A stretch of DNA of 34,558 nucleotides from Saccoglossus kowalevskii (lineage: Eukaryota; Hemichordata; Enteropneusta; Harrimaniidae), in contig NW_003130855.1 in NCBI RefSeq assembly GCF_000003605.2, positions 1,236-35,793 of the forward strand, given 5' to 3'. The notes beneath the pieces are model-generated. The model made no database searches and was not told the origin of the DNA. It worked only from the letters and a program-made list of their open reading frames with translations. Of the stretch, positions 11,171-22,100 are shown piece by piece. The translations under genes and the position numbers were made by a program. Numbering within the stretch: position 1 is the first letter of the stretch; each line of letters opens with the position of its first letter.

Positions 11171-11352
11171 GTTGGAAGGTGTTCACCTGACGGTACACTG
11201 AAAAACGCGAGACCTGTGGGAAGGTGTTCATGGTACACTGAAAAACGCGAGAGCTGTTGGAAGGAAGGTGTTCATTACACACCGGAAACGCGAGACTTGT
11301 TGGAAGGTTTTTATCGCGCACGAGAAAATGCGATACTTGTTGGCAGAAGACC
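11171..11352 (+). repeat. 40-45-bp minisatellite, about 4.5 units
   Basis: Units start with GTTGGAAGGTGTTCA-like sequence at 11171, 11216, 11256, 11299 and 11339. Each full unit continues with TACACTGAAAAACGCGAGAC-like sequence. The last units are more diverged. Unit lengths (45, 40, 43, 40) are not all multiples of three, and the 65-codon frame crossing the array shows no matching peptide repeat, so it is probably not coding. Confidence 0.75.
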
Positions 11353-13005
11353 GCGCAAATTCAAACAATTCGCAGGAAAATACTATAAGCACACGAAGCA
11401 TTGCTTAATGTAACTGCTTCTGACGTACATATAATAATATATCATATATTAATTACTGTCGCATTTTACCATTTAATAAGCTGACGTCACGAAGTGGGCA
11501 GTTAAAGAAAATAACTTGCCAGCGAATTTTCTGACTAGTTCGTTCAGCTCGTTAATTTCACACAGGACGCGAATTCGGAAATGAACATACAGTCGGACCT
11601 TGCCCTACTTAAGACGCGTCCGCGTTGACATTATCCATTATAGTAACTCAGAAATAGCGTCGACTTTTAATTTACGAACACGCGGAAAAATTCACCATAC
11701 AAGCACTTAATATGAATTAGCATCATATTAACACGGGACGCAGGCGTATAAATTGGATTTCTGATACAATCTTTGCTATGTACTAGTAATTGATCAATTT
11801 TTCAATACTGCAGAGTATGATAACGGTAGTTGGGGAAGGCTGATTACACTAGCGTTAAATATTGAAGCGAGTAAAGCATACCGACTGCTCCATTATCGAC
11901 CGTGTTCACAATGTCTGGTTTTATTCAATAATGGTCGATATTGCACTTACAACTAAGGGTCCGTTGCTGTTTTGGAGTTGGTAGATGTAGGGTATAGGTA
12001 ATTTTGTGTTCACGACATTTGCATATTTGAATATTTTTATATCCATAATTTATATTCCAGTCCCGCCTGAAAGCCACATTCACAAAACACAGATGACCGC
12101 TGCGCCTGGTAGTATGACATGTACTTTTACGGCCACAGTCTCGAAAAAAAAAACATGCCCTAAAGCATATATTTGCGAATTAGGGCAGCAGTACTCAAAT
12201 TCATGCATGCGAGTACCTGACGTGAGTCTGCAGGGGAAGATATATACATCCAGCTGCGACTGGCGCCGGTAACATTACTTTAAATATGCATGATGACTAC
12301 AGACGACGTAGAACGTACACGTCTACTAGGAAACAAATCGGTAGTCAGTGCAGCGGGAGGCGTGATTGAAGTAAAACTCCCTCATTAAAAAAAAGCAATG
12401 TACGCTAGTTTTACCTCGCTATAACGGCGACATGTGATAACACGACTACTTCAATTTGGTTGTCCAATTTAAGCTATTTACCGTTTTTACGACTCGCCAA
12501 ATTATATATTGCGTGTCACTTTCATTAACACTATGTCACTGATCAGGCGATGTCGCTTATGAGCTATGCTACATGAGACGCGGTCACCGTTAGTCGACCT
12601 CCGTAAGACGTTGATATTTATTCACATTTATAGCTACCCTCGCTTGTTTCGCCCTAAGGCGTGGACCTTGTGCGGGTGTGGAAAGCGTACAGGGAAAACC
12701 AACGACATAAATATATTTATATATATAAACCCACGCATATTTGATAGAAAAACATAAACGCTGTCTTCTTGAAAAGGGAATCTAGCTCAAAGCTAAGCAA
12801 AGGAAAACAATTTGCAAATTTGTGTTCCGTACCACCGGAGTTTCTAATGAACACGTTCGATTGATAAAGGTTTTGGCACAGCTTTGAACCAAATGTAATA
12901 CTAAAATTTACAGGATTCGAATTACTGTTTATTTATTTTATTTTAGTTAGAGACATTTTGCAGGTTTTCCGTTTGGAAATTACATCGAAATAATCATCAT
13001 GAGGG
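11353..13005. other. Non-coding stretch
   Basis: No gene recognised. A short perfect stem, TGCCCTAA with TTAGGGCA, lies near 12155-12187. Short frames at 12006-12272 and 12566-12757 have no domain I recognise. Confidence 0.35.
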
Positions 13006-13215
13006 TTCATCTCGTACTCGGTCACACCTCCGACCTCGTACTCCGGTCACATGCCACTTTGTACCTCGGAGTCACATTACATCCCACCTCATACCCCGAT
13101 TACACCCAACCTCATACCCCTGACAGATCACATTTTACACCCAGGTTACACCCCAATACTTATCCCTGTCACACCCTACCTGATACCCAGATCATTCCCC
13201 ACCATATATCCAGTT
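13006..13215 (+). repeat. ~23-bp C-rich minisatellite
   Basis: About nine degenerate units with an approximate consensus CNACCTCATACCCCGGTCACACC. Clear examples are GACCTCGTACTCCGGTCACA, CACCTCATACCCCGATTACA and CAACCTCATACCCCTGACAG. A plus-strand frame (12999-13349) crosses the array and simply reflects the repeat. The array ends about 95 bp before family A copy A3. Confidence 0.7.
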
Positions 13216-13308
13216 CTTACCCACCACTGATGGAGAATTATTACGTTTTCAAGTCAGTCAACAGTTTTGTAAATACGTCACATGTAAATTTGTACTCTGC
13301 GCACTCTA

Positions 13309-13443
13309 CACCTGCGCACGCGCGGGAATTGAGTCCCAAGCGACGATAACAACGCACGCTAAAAACGCAAAGGCTCATGGGCAGACGCTTTTTTGTAAAC
13401 AATGACACGCTATGGCCATCTGACGCATGCGCAGGTGACGACT
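13309..13443 (-). mobile_element. Family A MITE, copy A3 (both termini lost)
   Basis: The interior is full length, from CCTGCGCACGCGCGGGAATT to GCATGCGCAGGTGACGACT, in the same orientation as A2. The outermost AGCGGG/CCCGCT and the flanking TTAA are missing on both sides. On the right the element stops at GACGACT and continues into AAAAAAAA. Confidence 0.8.
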
Positions 13444-13802
13444 AAAAAAAAGGCTCCATACAATTCTAAATTGGACGCAAAACACGACATCAACAACAAC
13501 AGGCGGTTTTGTGTGAAATCAACCACTATGGCCTGCCTAAGAGTACCGGCACGATGGTATTACTGATTCATCACGGGACACACCACGCACCACACGTGCT
13601 TTCCGACATAGATTATATGGCCGTAATAAATATATGGCATATTCCTGCGCGATTACACGCTTGGGTACAAACAAAAAACTAGTCATTGTCAATGTGGCGG
13701 TCAACACACGTGCCAAATAATTATTTACACTTATATGATATAGACCTTATACACATTGGGGCAATTTTATGACGATGACATTTATCATGCATTTCTGGCG
13801 CG
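13444..13802. other. Non-coding spacer
   Basis: No gene or repeat recognised between A3 and the diverged satellite, apart from several CACGTG motifs near 13590 and 13708. Confidence 0.3.
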
Positions 13803-14405
13803 AAAATGACGATCAGCCATGTTGAATCAGACTCTAAAACAGATGCACATACAAATACTTTACATGATGTATGTAAATTGGAACACGGTCAGTCCAGCCA
13901 TGTTAGAGCAGCAGGGCTTCAAAACGGCATTAGTTAAAAATAAAATGGCCAGCAGTCAGCCATTTTGAATCAAATCTGGGAAACATACGACCCATTATGT
14001 TTACTGGACATACGAAGTTTGAATAAAAATATGTCCATGCAAGACCGAGGTCCAGTTCCGGAATAGCAATTATGTTTGATTTTGTTGATTTTTTTAGCAA
14101 TAATATGGCCGACTTTCGGTCATATATCGTTGGAACATGAAACAAATGCCTGTGTATGATATGTTATGTGATATATGTGTAAATTTTGAATGTGATCGGT
14201 CGAAGCATGTCAGAGATAAAAACCTTAGAACAGAATTTGTTAAAACAAAATGGTCGCCAGTTGGCCATTTTCAACATGATCTGAAAAAATGACGTATAAT
14301 CAAGGTTTTATTATGTCCAATGGTGATACCAAGTTTGAATGTCCTTGAATTCAAATCGACATCGATCCATATATGTTTGAAATTCAGATGTGGCGGACGG
14401 ACGGG
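13803..14405 (+). repeat. Diverged ~140-160-bp tandem units (AAAATGGCCGCCAGT type)
   Basis: Four units start near 13803, 13942, 14102 and 14247. Their heads resemble AAAATGGCCAGCAGTCAGCC followed by ATTTTGAATCAAATCTG. Between heads, CATGTTAGAG..TTCAAAAC..TTAGTTAAAA in unit 1 matches CATGTCAGAG..TTAGAACA..TTGTTAAAAC in unit 3. The last unit ends in GTGGCGGACGGACGGG. Related heads occur at 33484, 33658 and 33759, with single fragments near 21680 (TGGCGGTTAGTGGCCATGGT) and 26312. I recall similar repeats from marine invertebrates but cannot name the family with certainty. Confidence 0.6.
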
Positions 14406-15178
14406 AGAGCGCATGCAAGCACGAAGGTGAGATTATAAGTCTCTGTTTTCGAACTACGGGGTATAAAATCTAAAACACTATTCACTCAACGCTAAATTAC
14501 GTGACATACATATTCAGGAAGTTGGCTTGAGATGTTTTGACCTGAGGCAGTCTCACACCTTTGCGTGATTCGCGTGTCATCGCGACGTGCTAGCAAATTG
14601 GTGGGGGGGGGGGCACGGTGTCGGCGAGCCAATTGTTCATTGATTTAGTACGGATAGAGAACAGGGGAGACGTGCGTGGGAGTAAAATCAATAAGACGAA
14701 TGATTCCAACGAATCACTTTAATCCCTTGCATTATATAACTTCATCTAAAAGAGATTGGGTCCTTCAGGTGCAAATATTGCACTTCTGAACATTGTCAGT
14801 AATCTATAACGAAGAACACGTACAAGGGTTGGTCAGAACACGGTTACTAGTAACCGTGGTCAGAACGATTACACATATCCAAATCAAACGCTTTGGGAAC
14901 AAAATCACATCACCAACAACGACCTGATTGGCATAATAGTATGGTGTAAGTTACACATCACGTGATATGCAAATTGTAAACAAACTTAGCTTCCAGTGTA
15001 CCAATTGTGACGCAATCAGACTCGTTACCATGGAATCATGGAAGCAGGTATTCTAGTTTCGCCTAAAATTGGTTAATATTTATACTCTGGGCCTAGTAAC
15101 TTTCAGATTTCAACCAATTTCCATTTTAAAGTGACCGGGAGACTTCATAAATTCGATCTCACATTGAAACTAGCGGAG

Positions 15179-15180
<2 letters not shown>
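14406..15180. other. Non-coding stretch with a G11 tract and a perfect palindrome
   Basis: No gene recognised. Eleven G at 14603-14613. The perfect 20-bp palindrome is listed separately. Confidence 0.35.
14839..14858. repeat. Perfect 20-bp palindrome
   Basis: CACGGTTACTAGTAACCGTG is exactly self-complementary. It is flanked on both sides by GGTCAGAAC in direct orientation (14831-14839 and 14858-14866). Confidence 0.8.

Positions 15181-15213
<33 letters not shown>
15181..15213 (+). repeat. 33-T homopolymer
   Basis: Thirty-three consecutive T. Read on the minus strand this is a poly(A) run, which could be the tail of a minus-strand retroposon whose body would lie at 15214 and beyond. No clear retroposon body was recognised there. 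It could also be simple slippage. Confidence 0.9.
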
Positions 15214-15215
<2 letters not shown>

Positions 15216-15470
15216 ATTTAGTCACATTTGTTTGCAAGCTGGTCACGTTATTTTTCGTACTACTATCTACTTTTCACCATCTGGCAACCAGCACAACTGT
15301 ATTTTGAGCTAGTCCCACAGCGGTTCGCACAGAACCCGTGGAAATGCATGGTACAAACTTTAGCAACGTCACGATCTTGCGAGAGGAAGATGTGCGGGTA
15401 CAGATCAAATTGTATTCTGTTAGCTAGTAAAGGGTAACCACTTGAAACAGTCAACCATGCAGAAAAGTCA

Positions 15471-15591
15471 AAACATCGGTGATCGTCGCGCCGTGTCCTG
15501 TTCGATATGGGACTCATAGCGACGTACAAAACGCGTGTACAATACATTGTTTACATGGAATTTAACATCTTCGCCAGCCAAGGACCATTTA
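15471..15591 (+). mobile_element. Family B MITE, copy B1
   Basis: About 121 bp. It begins ATCGGTGATCGTCGCGCC, continues with the family core GTCCTGTTCGATATGGGACT and CATAGCGACGTAC, then CAATACATTGTTTACATGGA, and ends in a decayed inverted end, TTCGCCAGCCAAGGACCATT. The core matches B3 at 27.3 kb almost base for base. Two overlapping minus-strand frames (15263-15547 and 15468-15653) partly derive from it and are discounted. Confidence 0.7.
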
Positions 15592-15753
15592 TTCGGCCGA
15601 AGCCTCAATATTAACCCTTGGCAGATTTTACCATGATGTACTGTATGTCGCACGCCTTCAAGCGATTATAAGATTCACTTTGGCTCATTTGCATTACCCA
15701 ATCAGAACTTACGATAGAAACTTGGGGAAAAATGGTGGAATATAGAAATAGAC

Positions 15754-15975
15754 GTGTTGCTAGCATTTTGCTCTGTGAACGAGCTTACTGAACAACAAAA
15801 TAAAGCGCTTAGTGCTGTATCTGAGGGAAATGATGTGTTTGTTGCAACGAAGACCAAAGCGGGCAAGTCGATATGTTATCAGTTTCGACAGTTTTGTCAT
15901 GAGTTTACTAAAACACGGTTTGCAAAAATATTTAGACATTCCATCGTCTTTATTCACTTGCCCACAAGGAATTTT
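15754..15975 (+). pseudogene. RecQ-helicase-like N-terminal fragment
   Basis: The conceptual translation contains LTEQQNKALSAVSEGNDVFV followed by ATKTKAGKSICYQ. This matches the start of RecQ-type superfamily 2 helicase cores: a Q-type motif 0 (LxxEQxxAL), a short spacer of the G-x-D-V-F type, then motif I (Walker A) ending GKS-x-x-YQ. Further on, SIVFIHLP fits the strand leading into motif Ia. The expected P-T-G of motif I reads K-T-K here, so the nucleotide-binding loop is damaged. There is no ATG (the frame opens with GTG), and similarity fades after about 70 codons with no motif II. RecQ unwinds DNA in repair and recombination, but this piece is far too short. It is a decayed copy, perhaps of a helicase carried by a transposon, or an isolated exon. 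The assignment is by motif recall only. Confidence 0.45.
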
Positions 15976-16190
15976 CAACGTTGGAATAAAAAATGTTGGA
16001 AACGTGTCAACGAATATAAACTTTTTGTTCTTGACTCCCGGTGAATCACGCAAAGCCTACACGCCTCCATTGTTTTAATCTGTGATGACCATAGATGTTC
16101 ACATTTTTGATACAGCAACGCTGATTGGTGGTGCAAGCTCCTTGACGCACCCGATCAAATGACTTAATTTAACTGCAGTGAAATACTTCT
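15976..16190. other. Downstream of the RecQ-like fragment, unassigned
   Basis: Open reading continues in two frames to about 16078, but I see no helicase motif II (DExH) or later motifs. Confidence 0.3.
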
Positions 16191-16307
16191 TTTCCCAGGG
16201 CTTTTCCTAACACGATCACACATGGCACGGGTTCGTGGTTAAGCGAAATCATACGATTCGGACGATGGGAATTCAAGCACGCGATGCGCGACTACCACCC
16301 CTTTTAA
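16191..16307 (+). mobile_element. Family B MITE, copy B2 (right end clear, left end decayed)
   Basis: The right part, GATGGGAATTCAAGCACGCG then ATGCGCGACTACCACCCC and TTTTAA, matches the family B right end. The left boundary is uncertain because the GTTCGATATGGGACTC core is not recognisable. Confidence 0.5.
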
Positions 16308-18290
16308 ATACATATTGTGATGAAAAAAATATCCCATGCTCGTAGGCAGGGCTAGTATAGGTATATGAAAGTCGACAAAACTGTCATACCTACGACCTTG
16401 TGGACAAGTTCAACGTGACGGACGAATCTCTGTGCGTAAATTTAGACAACCATACAGAGTACGTTGTAAACATTGCCCGGCAACGGCCCGGATAATAGGT
16501 ATTGTTGTGCAGATTTAAGAACAAAGAATACCCGTATAGTCGGGTGTGATTAATTAAATAGTACCTAATATCGACAACTAGATAATTTCTATTATTTTAC
16601 AGAATTCGTCATGGCTTATTATGGATATTGCTCACAATTTCGGTCAAAGTTATAAATAATATAGGTAACGGCACAATATTCATATATAGATATATCGTAC
16701 TCCCCAAGTTGGTGGAATATCGCCCCGGTTCGCGGAAACGTGGATACAGAAAACGAATACAATATCTTCATTATTTTGTCGCGAGACTTTCTCAGCGTTG
16801 CCATAGTTACCAATCGAGTATCATTTACGTCATGTTTCAACAAGCGCGGAAGTCCTGTATCGAAGGACGAAACTTTCTTCCCTATTTTTGCCTAGTAATA
16901 AGTTCGTCGCTTTACTTTGATATTTGTCGACACATCAAACGCATTTACAAATACGGAGAGTAACTCGCGATCGAAATATTACCGAATCATGTTATCGAAA
17001 GTTTGATTCCCAAGTGGATGCGCCCATTACACGGGATCAACGCAACCCCGGGGTCCCCCTCATTTCTGTGAACACTACACATTATGGCAACGGCGCGGGT
17101 GCGGTAACGTGTCCACGCATTGATACAGCATTGGTAGAAGAAATTTGGCAACTGGTAATGCCGATCTCAGCCGATCGTGGAACTTGGCTGACGTAGGAGA
17201 CTATCGACATACATATATCACGTAGTAAACCGATCTGTATATCACGTGCTACGCGCACTGCAGTCGACTATAACGATTAGACAACGAACGACCCCACAGA
17301 ATGAACGTTTCTGCTGGCGAGTACAAACGCTTATATTATTAATGATCATTATTGATCGATGCGAGGAAACAATCCCACGTGGTGTTCTCAGAATTATTTA
17401 AACTTAAGGGGAGCCTGACGCTCCGTCGCGTCAGGGATATTAATCGGAACTTGATCGCCAATCGCGATGGCTGTCACGTGCCCGAGTTTAACATTCGACA
17501 TCTTTGAACGGCACAAGTGTTGGCATGGTGCCAAAGTTCTAATTGGACGAATTATATCAATTACGGATGTCCGTGGAATCACGTGGTACCAGGGTCGGCT
17601 TTGTGGTGCAGGAGGTTAGGTTCTATACCTACAGCTGCGTCTGACGCTAGGCATTACACCGACTTTGCACCGACCAATGAAAAGCAGGTTTATAAGCTTA
17701 TAGCAATGGTATTGTATCATTATCGCGTTTTTTTGTTGATTAGGGTTTGACCATTAAAAAATTGGGTGTGAATTTAGAAAAAAAAATCGCAGTAACAATA
17801 TCCAGCTATCCGAATATAGATGAAATATAAGTTCTCGTGATGACACACGTAATCGCGTGGTTCTTCAAAGGTATGAGTCGACACATACTGAGAATAGAAG
17901 GACGTTTATTAGAATGAATTGTTGCAGAATGAATTAATGACGGAATTGTTCGCTTTTTTGAAAGTGGAAAATATATTGGATGGATTAGTCTATATAATGC
18001 CAGGGAAACATCTTTTAAATGACTCATCAAAATAATCAAGAATTTCTTTGAGAGGTCGATGTCACAAATTCCAGACTGACGAAATCGTTTTCAACTTCCC
18101 GACGGTATCAGCTTAAAGCGCTCCACTGCGTTCTATTCAGTAACACTCGTACGTGGCGTACAGAGATCATGATAAAAAGAAAACACTGTGAACCCAGATA
18201 ATCAGCTCATTTTGTTCGATATTATGATTTAACGTATAAATGTTTTTTTTTAATCGCGCACAGCTATTTGATGAAGATACTGGAATATGT
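16308..18290. other. Non-coding stretch
   Basis: No gene recognised. Frames at 16628-16963, 16924-17196, 17517-17750 and 17806-18039 lack identifiable domains. A compact stem-loop at 17414-17435 pairs CCTGACGC with GCGTCAGG around TCCGTC. Confidence 0.35.
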
Positions 18291-18357
18291 AAAAGCACAT
18301 GCGCTTTGAATTATTAGTACGTACCGACAATTCAACGCGCACGCGCATGCGCATTTT
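18291..18357 (+). repeat. Family F self-palindromic unit, copy F2
   Basis: A 67-bp imperfect palindrome centred on GTACGTACC. The left arm AAAAGCACATGCGCTTTGAA is mirrored by TTCAACGCGC..GCGCATGCGCATTTT. It matches the reverse complement of F1 (5309-5376). Confidence 0.6.
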
Positions 18358-18792
18358 CGTAGTCACTTTTCATTATTTTGCGCGCAATCAAAATAACACC
18401 TTCAGTTTATCGTACCATTTTTAGACGTCGAACAAGTTTGTAATGTTAAATATCAAAAAAATGAATCAAAAGATGCATCATGGTGTTTGTTGTCTGTTTG
18501 AAGAGAAATTAACATTTACAAATAGTATATACATATATATGTGCACCTCCTTAATAATATTTATTAATAAATGATGCATCGTCGAGGCGATTGCCATGCT
18601 ATATGACACGATGCACATCACGACTACGGTTTTCCTATAAACTCTTAAATAGTCCCAGGGTATGATCTAGCCCTGCAGACGATTGCAGAGAATGATCACG
18701 CGGCGCCTTTTTTCTGTGGAACTTTCTTTCTGCTTTATTGTCAACGAAGGCTATTCAGAAAGCGAAGTCGTGACAAAATGCGGAATTGAAAA
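18358..18792. other. Non-coding spacer
   Basis: No gene recognised; AT-rich to about 18560, then more CpG-containing sequence. Confidence 0.3.
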
Positions 18793-18948
18793 ATGCCGAC
18801 TGCTGGAAGTCCCCGGTCAATTATAAAAAATGCGTTGAAGAGAAAATTAGACGAGCTTGACTTCCTGAACGCCGAGAACTCTACACAGACGACACCTGAC
18901 GTCTTCTCACAATTACAAAGGCTTATAACTGCGCACGCGCAGATTTAA
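18793..18948 (+). CDS. Possible 51-aa small ORF (unrecognised)
   Basis: An ATG frame of 51 codons ends at a TAA. Its composition is more protein-like than that of other short frames here: a proline- and serine-containing start, then KNALKRKLDELDFLNAENS, which could form an amphipathic charged helix, then a polar tail. An in-frame stop lies 6 bp upstream of the ATG. I do not recognise a domain and see no convincing splice sites. It sits in a locally CpG-rich stretch. It may be a first exon, a micropeptide or chance. Confidence 0.15.
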   Translation: MPTAGSPRSIIKNALKRKLDELDFLNAENSTQTTPDVFSQLQRLITAHAQI

Positions 18949-21856
18949 ATTGAAATTGTGGCGATGCGTAACTGCGTGATGTACGCAGTGTTATCGATCA
19001 ACCCGGGAGATGGTTTAACAAGGACGCGTCCTATGAATGCGTATTTTACAACAATCCCTGGAGGCGAGCTCTCGGCTCGTCTCATTAATGAAAGGAGAAA
19101 CTCCGACGACGTGAAGCCATAAAATTACGATCCCCGCGGAGACGGAATTCGTCAGTGATACGTACGTGCTAAGATAGACAATGTGATACCGCGTTGATTA
19201 CTCGGGCGAATGCAGCTTCACTGGGAGCGTATTTCTGAATACGCAACCTGCACAGATGCTCGCTCCTAATCCGAGTGATAAATGTGACACATCGTAACCA
19301 ATTACTGTAAAACATAGTGATAAATACAACCGAAAGAATTGAAGTTGACGGCAAAAGAGAACCGGTGTCGCGTCAATGTAATGACTTTCGAAATTTCAGA
19401 TTGTAGTCGAAAATATTCATAAAATATAATCAGGTGGCACTGATTTTGTGTCACCAGAGTTTTTTTGGTTCATAAAAAAAGTTTGTTTCCGCCGCTCCCA
19501 CACTGCTATGATAACATCACGCAATTGTAAAAAAAAAAGAAAGTTTCAAATTTCTGAAATTCCTTCTCCGTTTTGTTTTGTTTTGTTTTGTTTTGTTTTG
19601 TATTGTTCTCTCTTATTTTAAATTCCGGATACCGCGACATCAACTTGCTAAATCCTGTTGCCTAGCAACCAAATGGTGGGTATACGGAGAACGAAAACCG
19701 TTCATCGCCATGCACTCGGATTGACACAAGTAACTTGCACGCATCGCTTCGAAACAATAAACCTACCTAAACCTAAATATACGGTCGCATGTTTGTTTTT
19801 GTTCAAATTCAGCGGAAAACTTTATATAGGAAGGGATTGGAGGGCATGTACCGTGCATGTGTGTGCATTGACGCGGGGGGGGGGTGGGGTCGTTGAAGCG
19901 GCGGTGACTTTCACTGCCGGCTTTCACCCCTTGGCACGTCGCGGATGTCCTCACTACTATATTAAGTTGTCATCCGTTTAGAGACAACGGTTCCGATTGG
20001 ATGGATCATAACGAATACAGATTCGCCCGCGGGGAAATCACGAAGACTAATCGACGAACTTGAAAGGCTAAGCCGGTGAATCGATCGAGATAGGTGTTCT
20101 TATAAAATAGGACAAATGCGTGCATGGCTGTTCGACTGGGGGAATACAAATTGGCGGGAAATCGCGTCGCGAGGGAAGACGACGAACAAGCCGTTCAGTT
20201 GAGTTGACTCAATAAAAAGAACGCATTGTATGCCTACGTGTCCATGGTTACAGCCAAGTCATACCAATATAATCAACGTTAGCATTCAGCCGACTTCGGT
20301 TTTATGTTTTTCAATATACTTATAACGCCAATTGTGTGTCTAATTGGTCCGGTTTCATCAGCTTGTCGGACATGTACACGCTATAGTAACGACTCCATGA
20401 ACATGGAAATACAGCCCGATTCGATATATAATGCCACTGAATTCACACAACTTTAACCATTCGCCTTCTCGTATACATCTTACTTAACTACGACCTGACG
20501 TGTTGTTGCTTCGTTTTCCCTAACCACACATTATAATCATCGTTTAATTCAACTTGGCACGGCATTCGTCACTGGGAAATGGTTAGATTTCGGGACCCAG
20601 TGTGTTCTGTGTGTCACATTCGCGCGGGTTGCCATGGAAACAGACACGTGCATTTTTCGTTATTTTCTTATATTCCGTCGAGCGCGGTGGGAGTTACCGA
20701 CATTCGACACGGTTGATAAATTTCGCAGAGTTAAAGGTGCCATATCTGGATAACAACGTAACGACTGCACGTTTTGTGGTTGTTCGGCTTTCTTAGGCGA
20801 CATGCTTTATTACGTACGCTTCGCAAATTTCATTTAATGACGGTCAGATCTGAACAAACATAGGTCACGCTCTTCACGGGGTGCGGGAAATACAGAGCAT
20901 AACGAACCACCTCCACGAAGTATTGTGTTCGGATGAGAATTTCATGAAATGAGATTCGCAGTACAATTTTGTGTTCAATAGTTTTAAAACATCTCGCAAA
21001 CTTGCTGGCTCCCACAGTCACGTCTTCAGTTTTTATGGAAGAATTTACTGATAACTACCGTAGTGTGACGTCATTTAACGTAACCAGTCGCTGATAAGAG
21101 CATATACATCCAATTTTCGTGCGTTTCTGCTTGACCAAACTGATGTGACGTTGTATTTACAGCATGAAATATCCTCAGCTAAACAATCTCACACTACAAC
21201 GGTCGTCGTCAGAGGGCGCTGTTAGAGAAAGGAGTCATTATGATCATCTCGACTCGGTACGCATCGGCAGCGCACCATCCGACGTCAAATTGTTGGCATA
21301 TTAAACATGACGGCTATAAAAATAAGTGTGTTCAATACGTCATGTTAAAAAGTTGTAGGGCATCACGATAAAAAATGAATATTGGGCGTCGTTATGACGA
21401 GCGATTTATAATGGTAAATATTGTGTACATACCCGCGTCGATTATCAATTAGCACTATCTGTGTCGTGCTTATTTGTTAATTTGTGAAGTTGAAGGTAAA
21501 TGCACCGATTTATACTATTATGTTTCTATTTTTTCGAATTCAATTGAGATTATGTGTTCGAATTCAATATTAAGTTTAAGTTTTACCAAATACAATTTAG
21601 CGTTTAAGAATATCAGATTAAGGCGAAGTTAGACGAATTAGTCAGAAAACTCACTAAAAAGGAAACATGGATAGTTTAATATGATGGCGGTTAGTGGCCA
21701 TGGTTGGAACAAATGTAGGCGATACGCATGGATGACGGAAGCCAGTAATGTCTGCCAAAACTAAACAACAGCCTTTTCAGATTATCGAACAAAAGTTAGA
21801 GCTACTATAAAACAACCAGAAGCCCCGGCATCTGTGTCTGTTTACCACAAGGTTGA
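18949..21856. other. Non-coding stretch with simple repeats
   Basis: No gene recognised. Contains the (TTTTG)n repeat listed separately, ten G at 19875-19884, and a small GGTGGCAC/GTGTCACC hairpin near 19434-19457. Near 21680, TGGCGGTTAGTGGCCATGGT resembles one head of the 13.8-kb satellite. Frames such as 19658-19981 lack recognisable domains. Confidence 0.35.
19571..19605 (+). repeat. (TTTTG)n microsatellite
   Basis: Six perfect TTTTG units followed by a variant TATTG. Confidence 0.9.
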
Positions 21857-22100
21857 TTAACCTTTTCACCACCAGTTCCCTCTTTTCATCACAAATTCAC
21901 AAAATAGTCCTGTTTATAGTTTGCACTTTCCTTCGGAAGATTGAGACAAAAATAACCAAATTTTTTGAGTAAAAACTAAAAATTTACTCAAATTTTGTCT
22001 GTTGGCTCCAAAATTATGGTTTCTTTCCAGAAATATTGAAGAATATAAGAAACAATGCAGAACAAATTTGGGCGAGGTAGTCTGGTGGTGAAAATGTTAG
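21857..22100. mobile_element. Family E: piggyBac-like MITE
   Basis: TTAA at 21857-21860 is followed by CCTTTTCACCACCAG. The right end CTGGTGGTGAAAATG (reverse complement CATTTTCACCACCAG) is followed by TTAG at 22097-22100, one base off TTAA. The core is 236 bp. Known piggyBac elements duplicate TTAA and begin with CCYTT, which these ends match. The interior is non-coding and holds a hairpin (TTTGAGTAAA with TTTACTCAAA, 21964-21993). It must have been moved by a transposase encoded elsewhere. Confidence 0.7.

Noticed and set aside
12999-13349. 116-codon ORF with repeated histidine/proline/threonine peptide
   Set aside because: It translates the C-rich minisatellite and then enters MITE A3.
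15263-15653. Two overlapping minus-strand ORFs (94 and 61 codons)
   Set aside because: They cross MITE B1 and have no recognisable domain.
16924-17196. 90-codon plus-strand ORF
   Set aside because: No domain recognised and no splice or promoter context; treated as chance.
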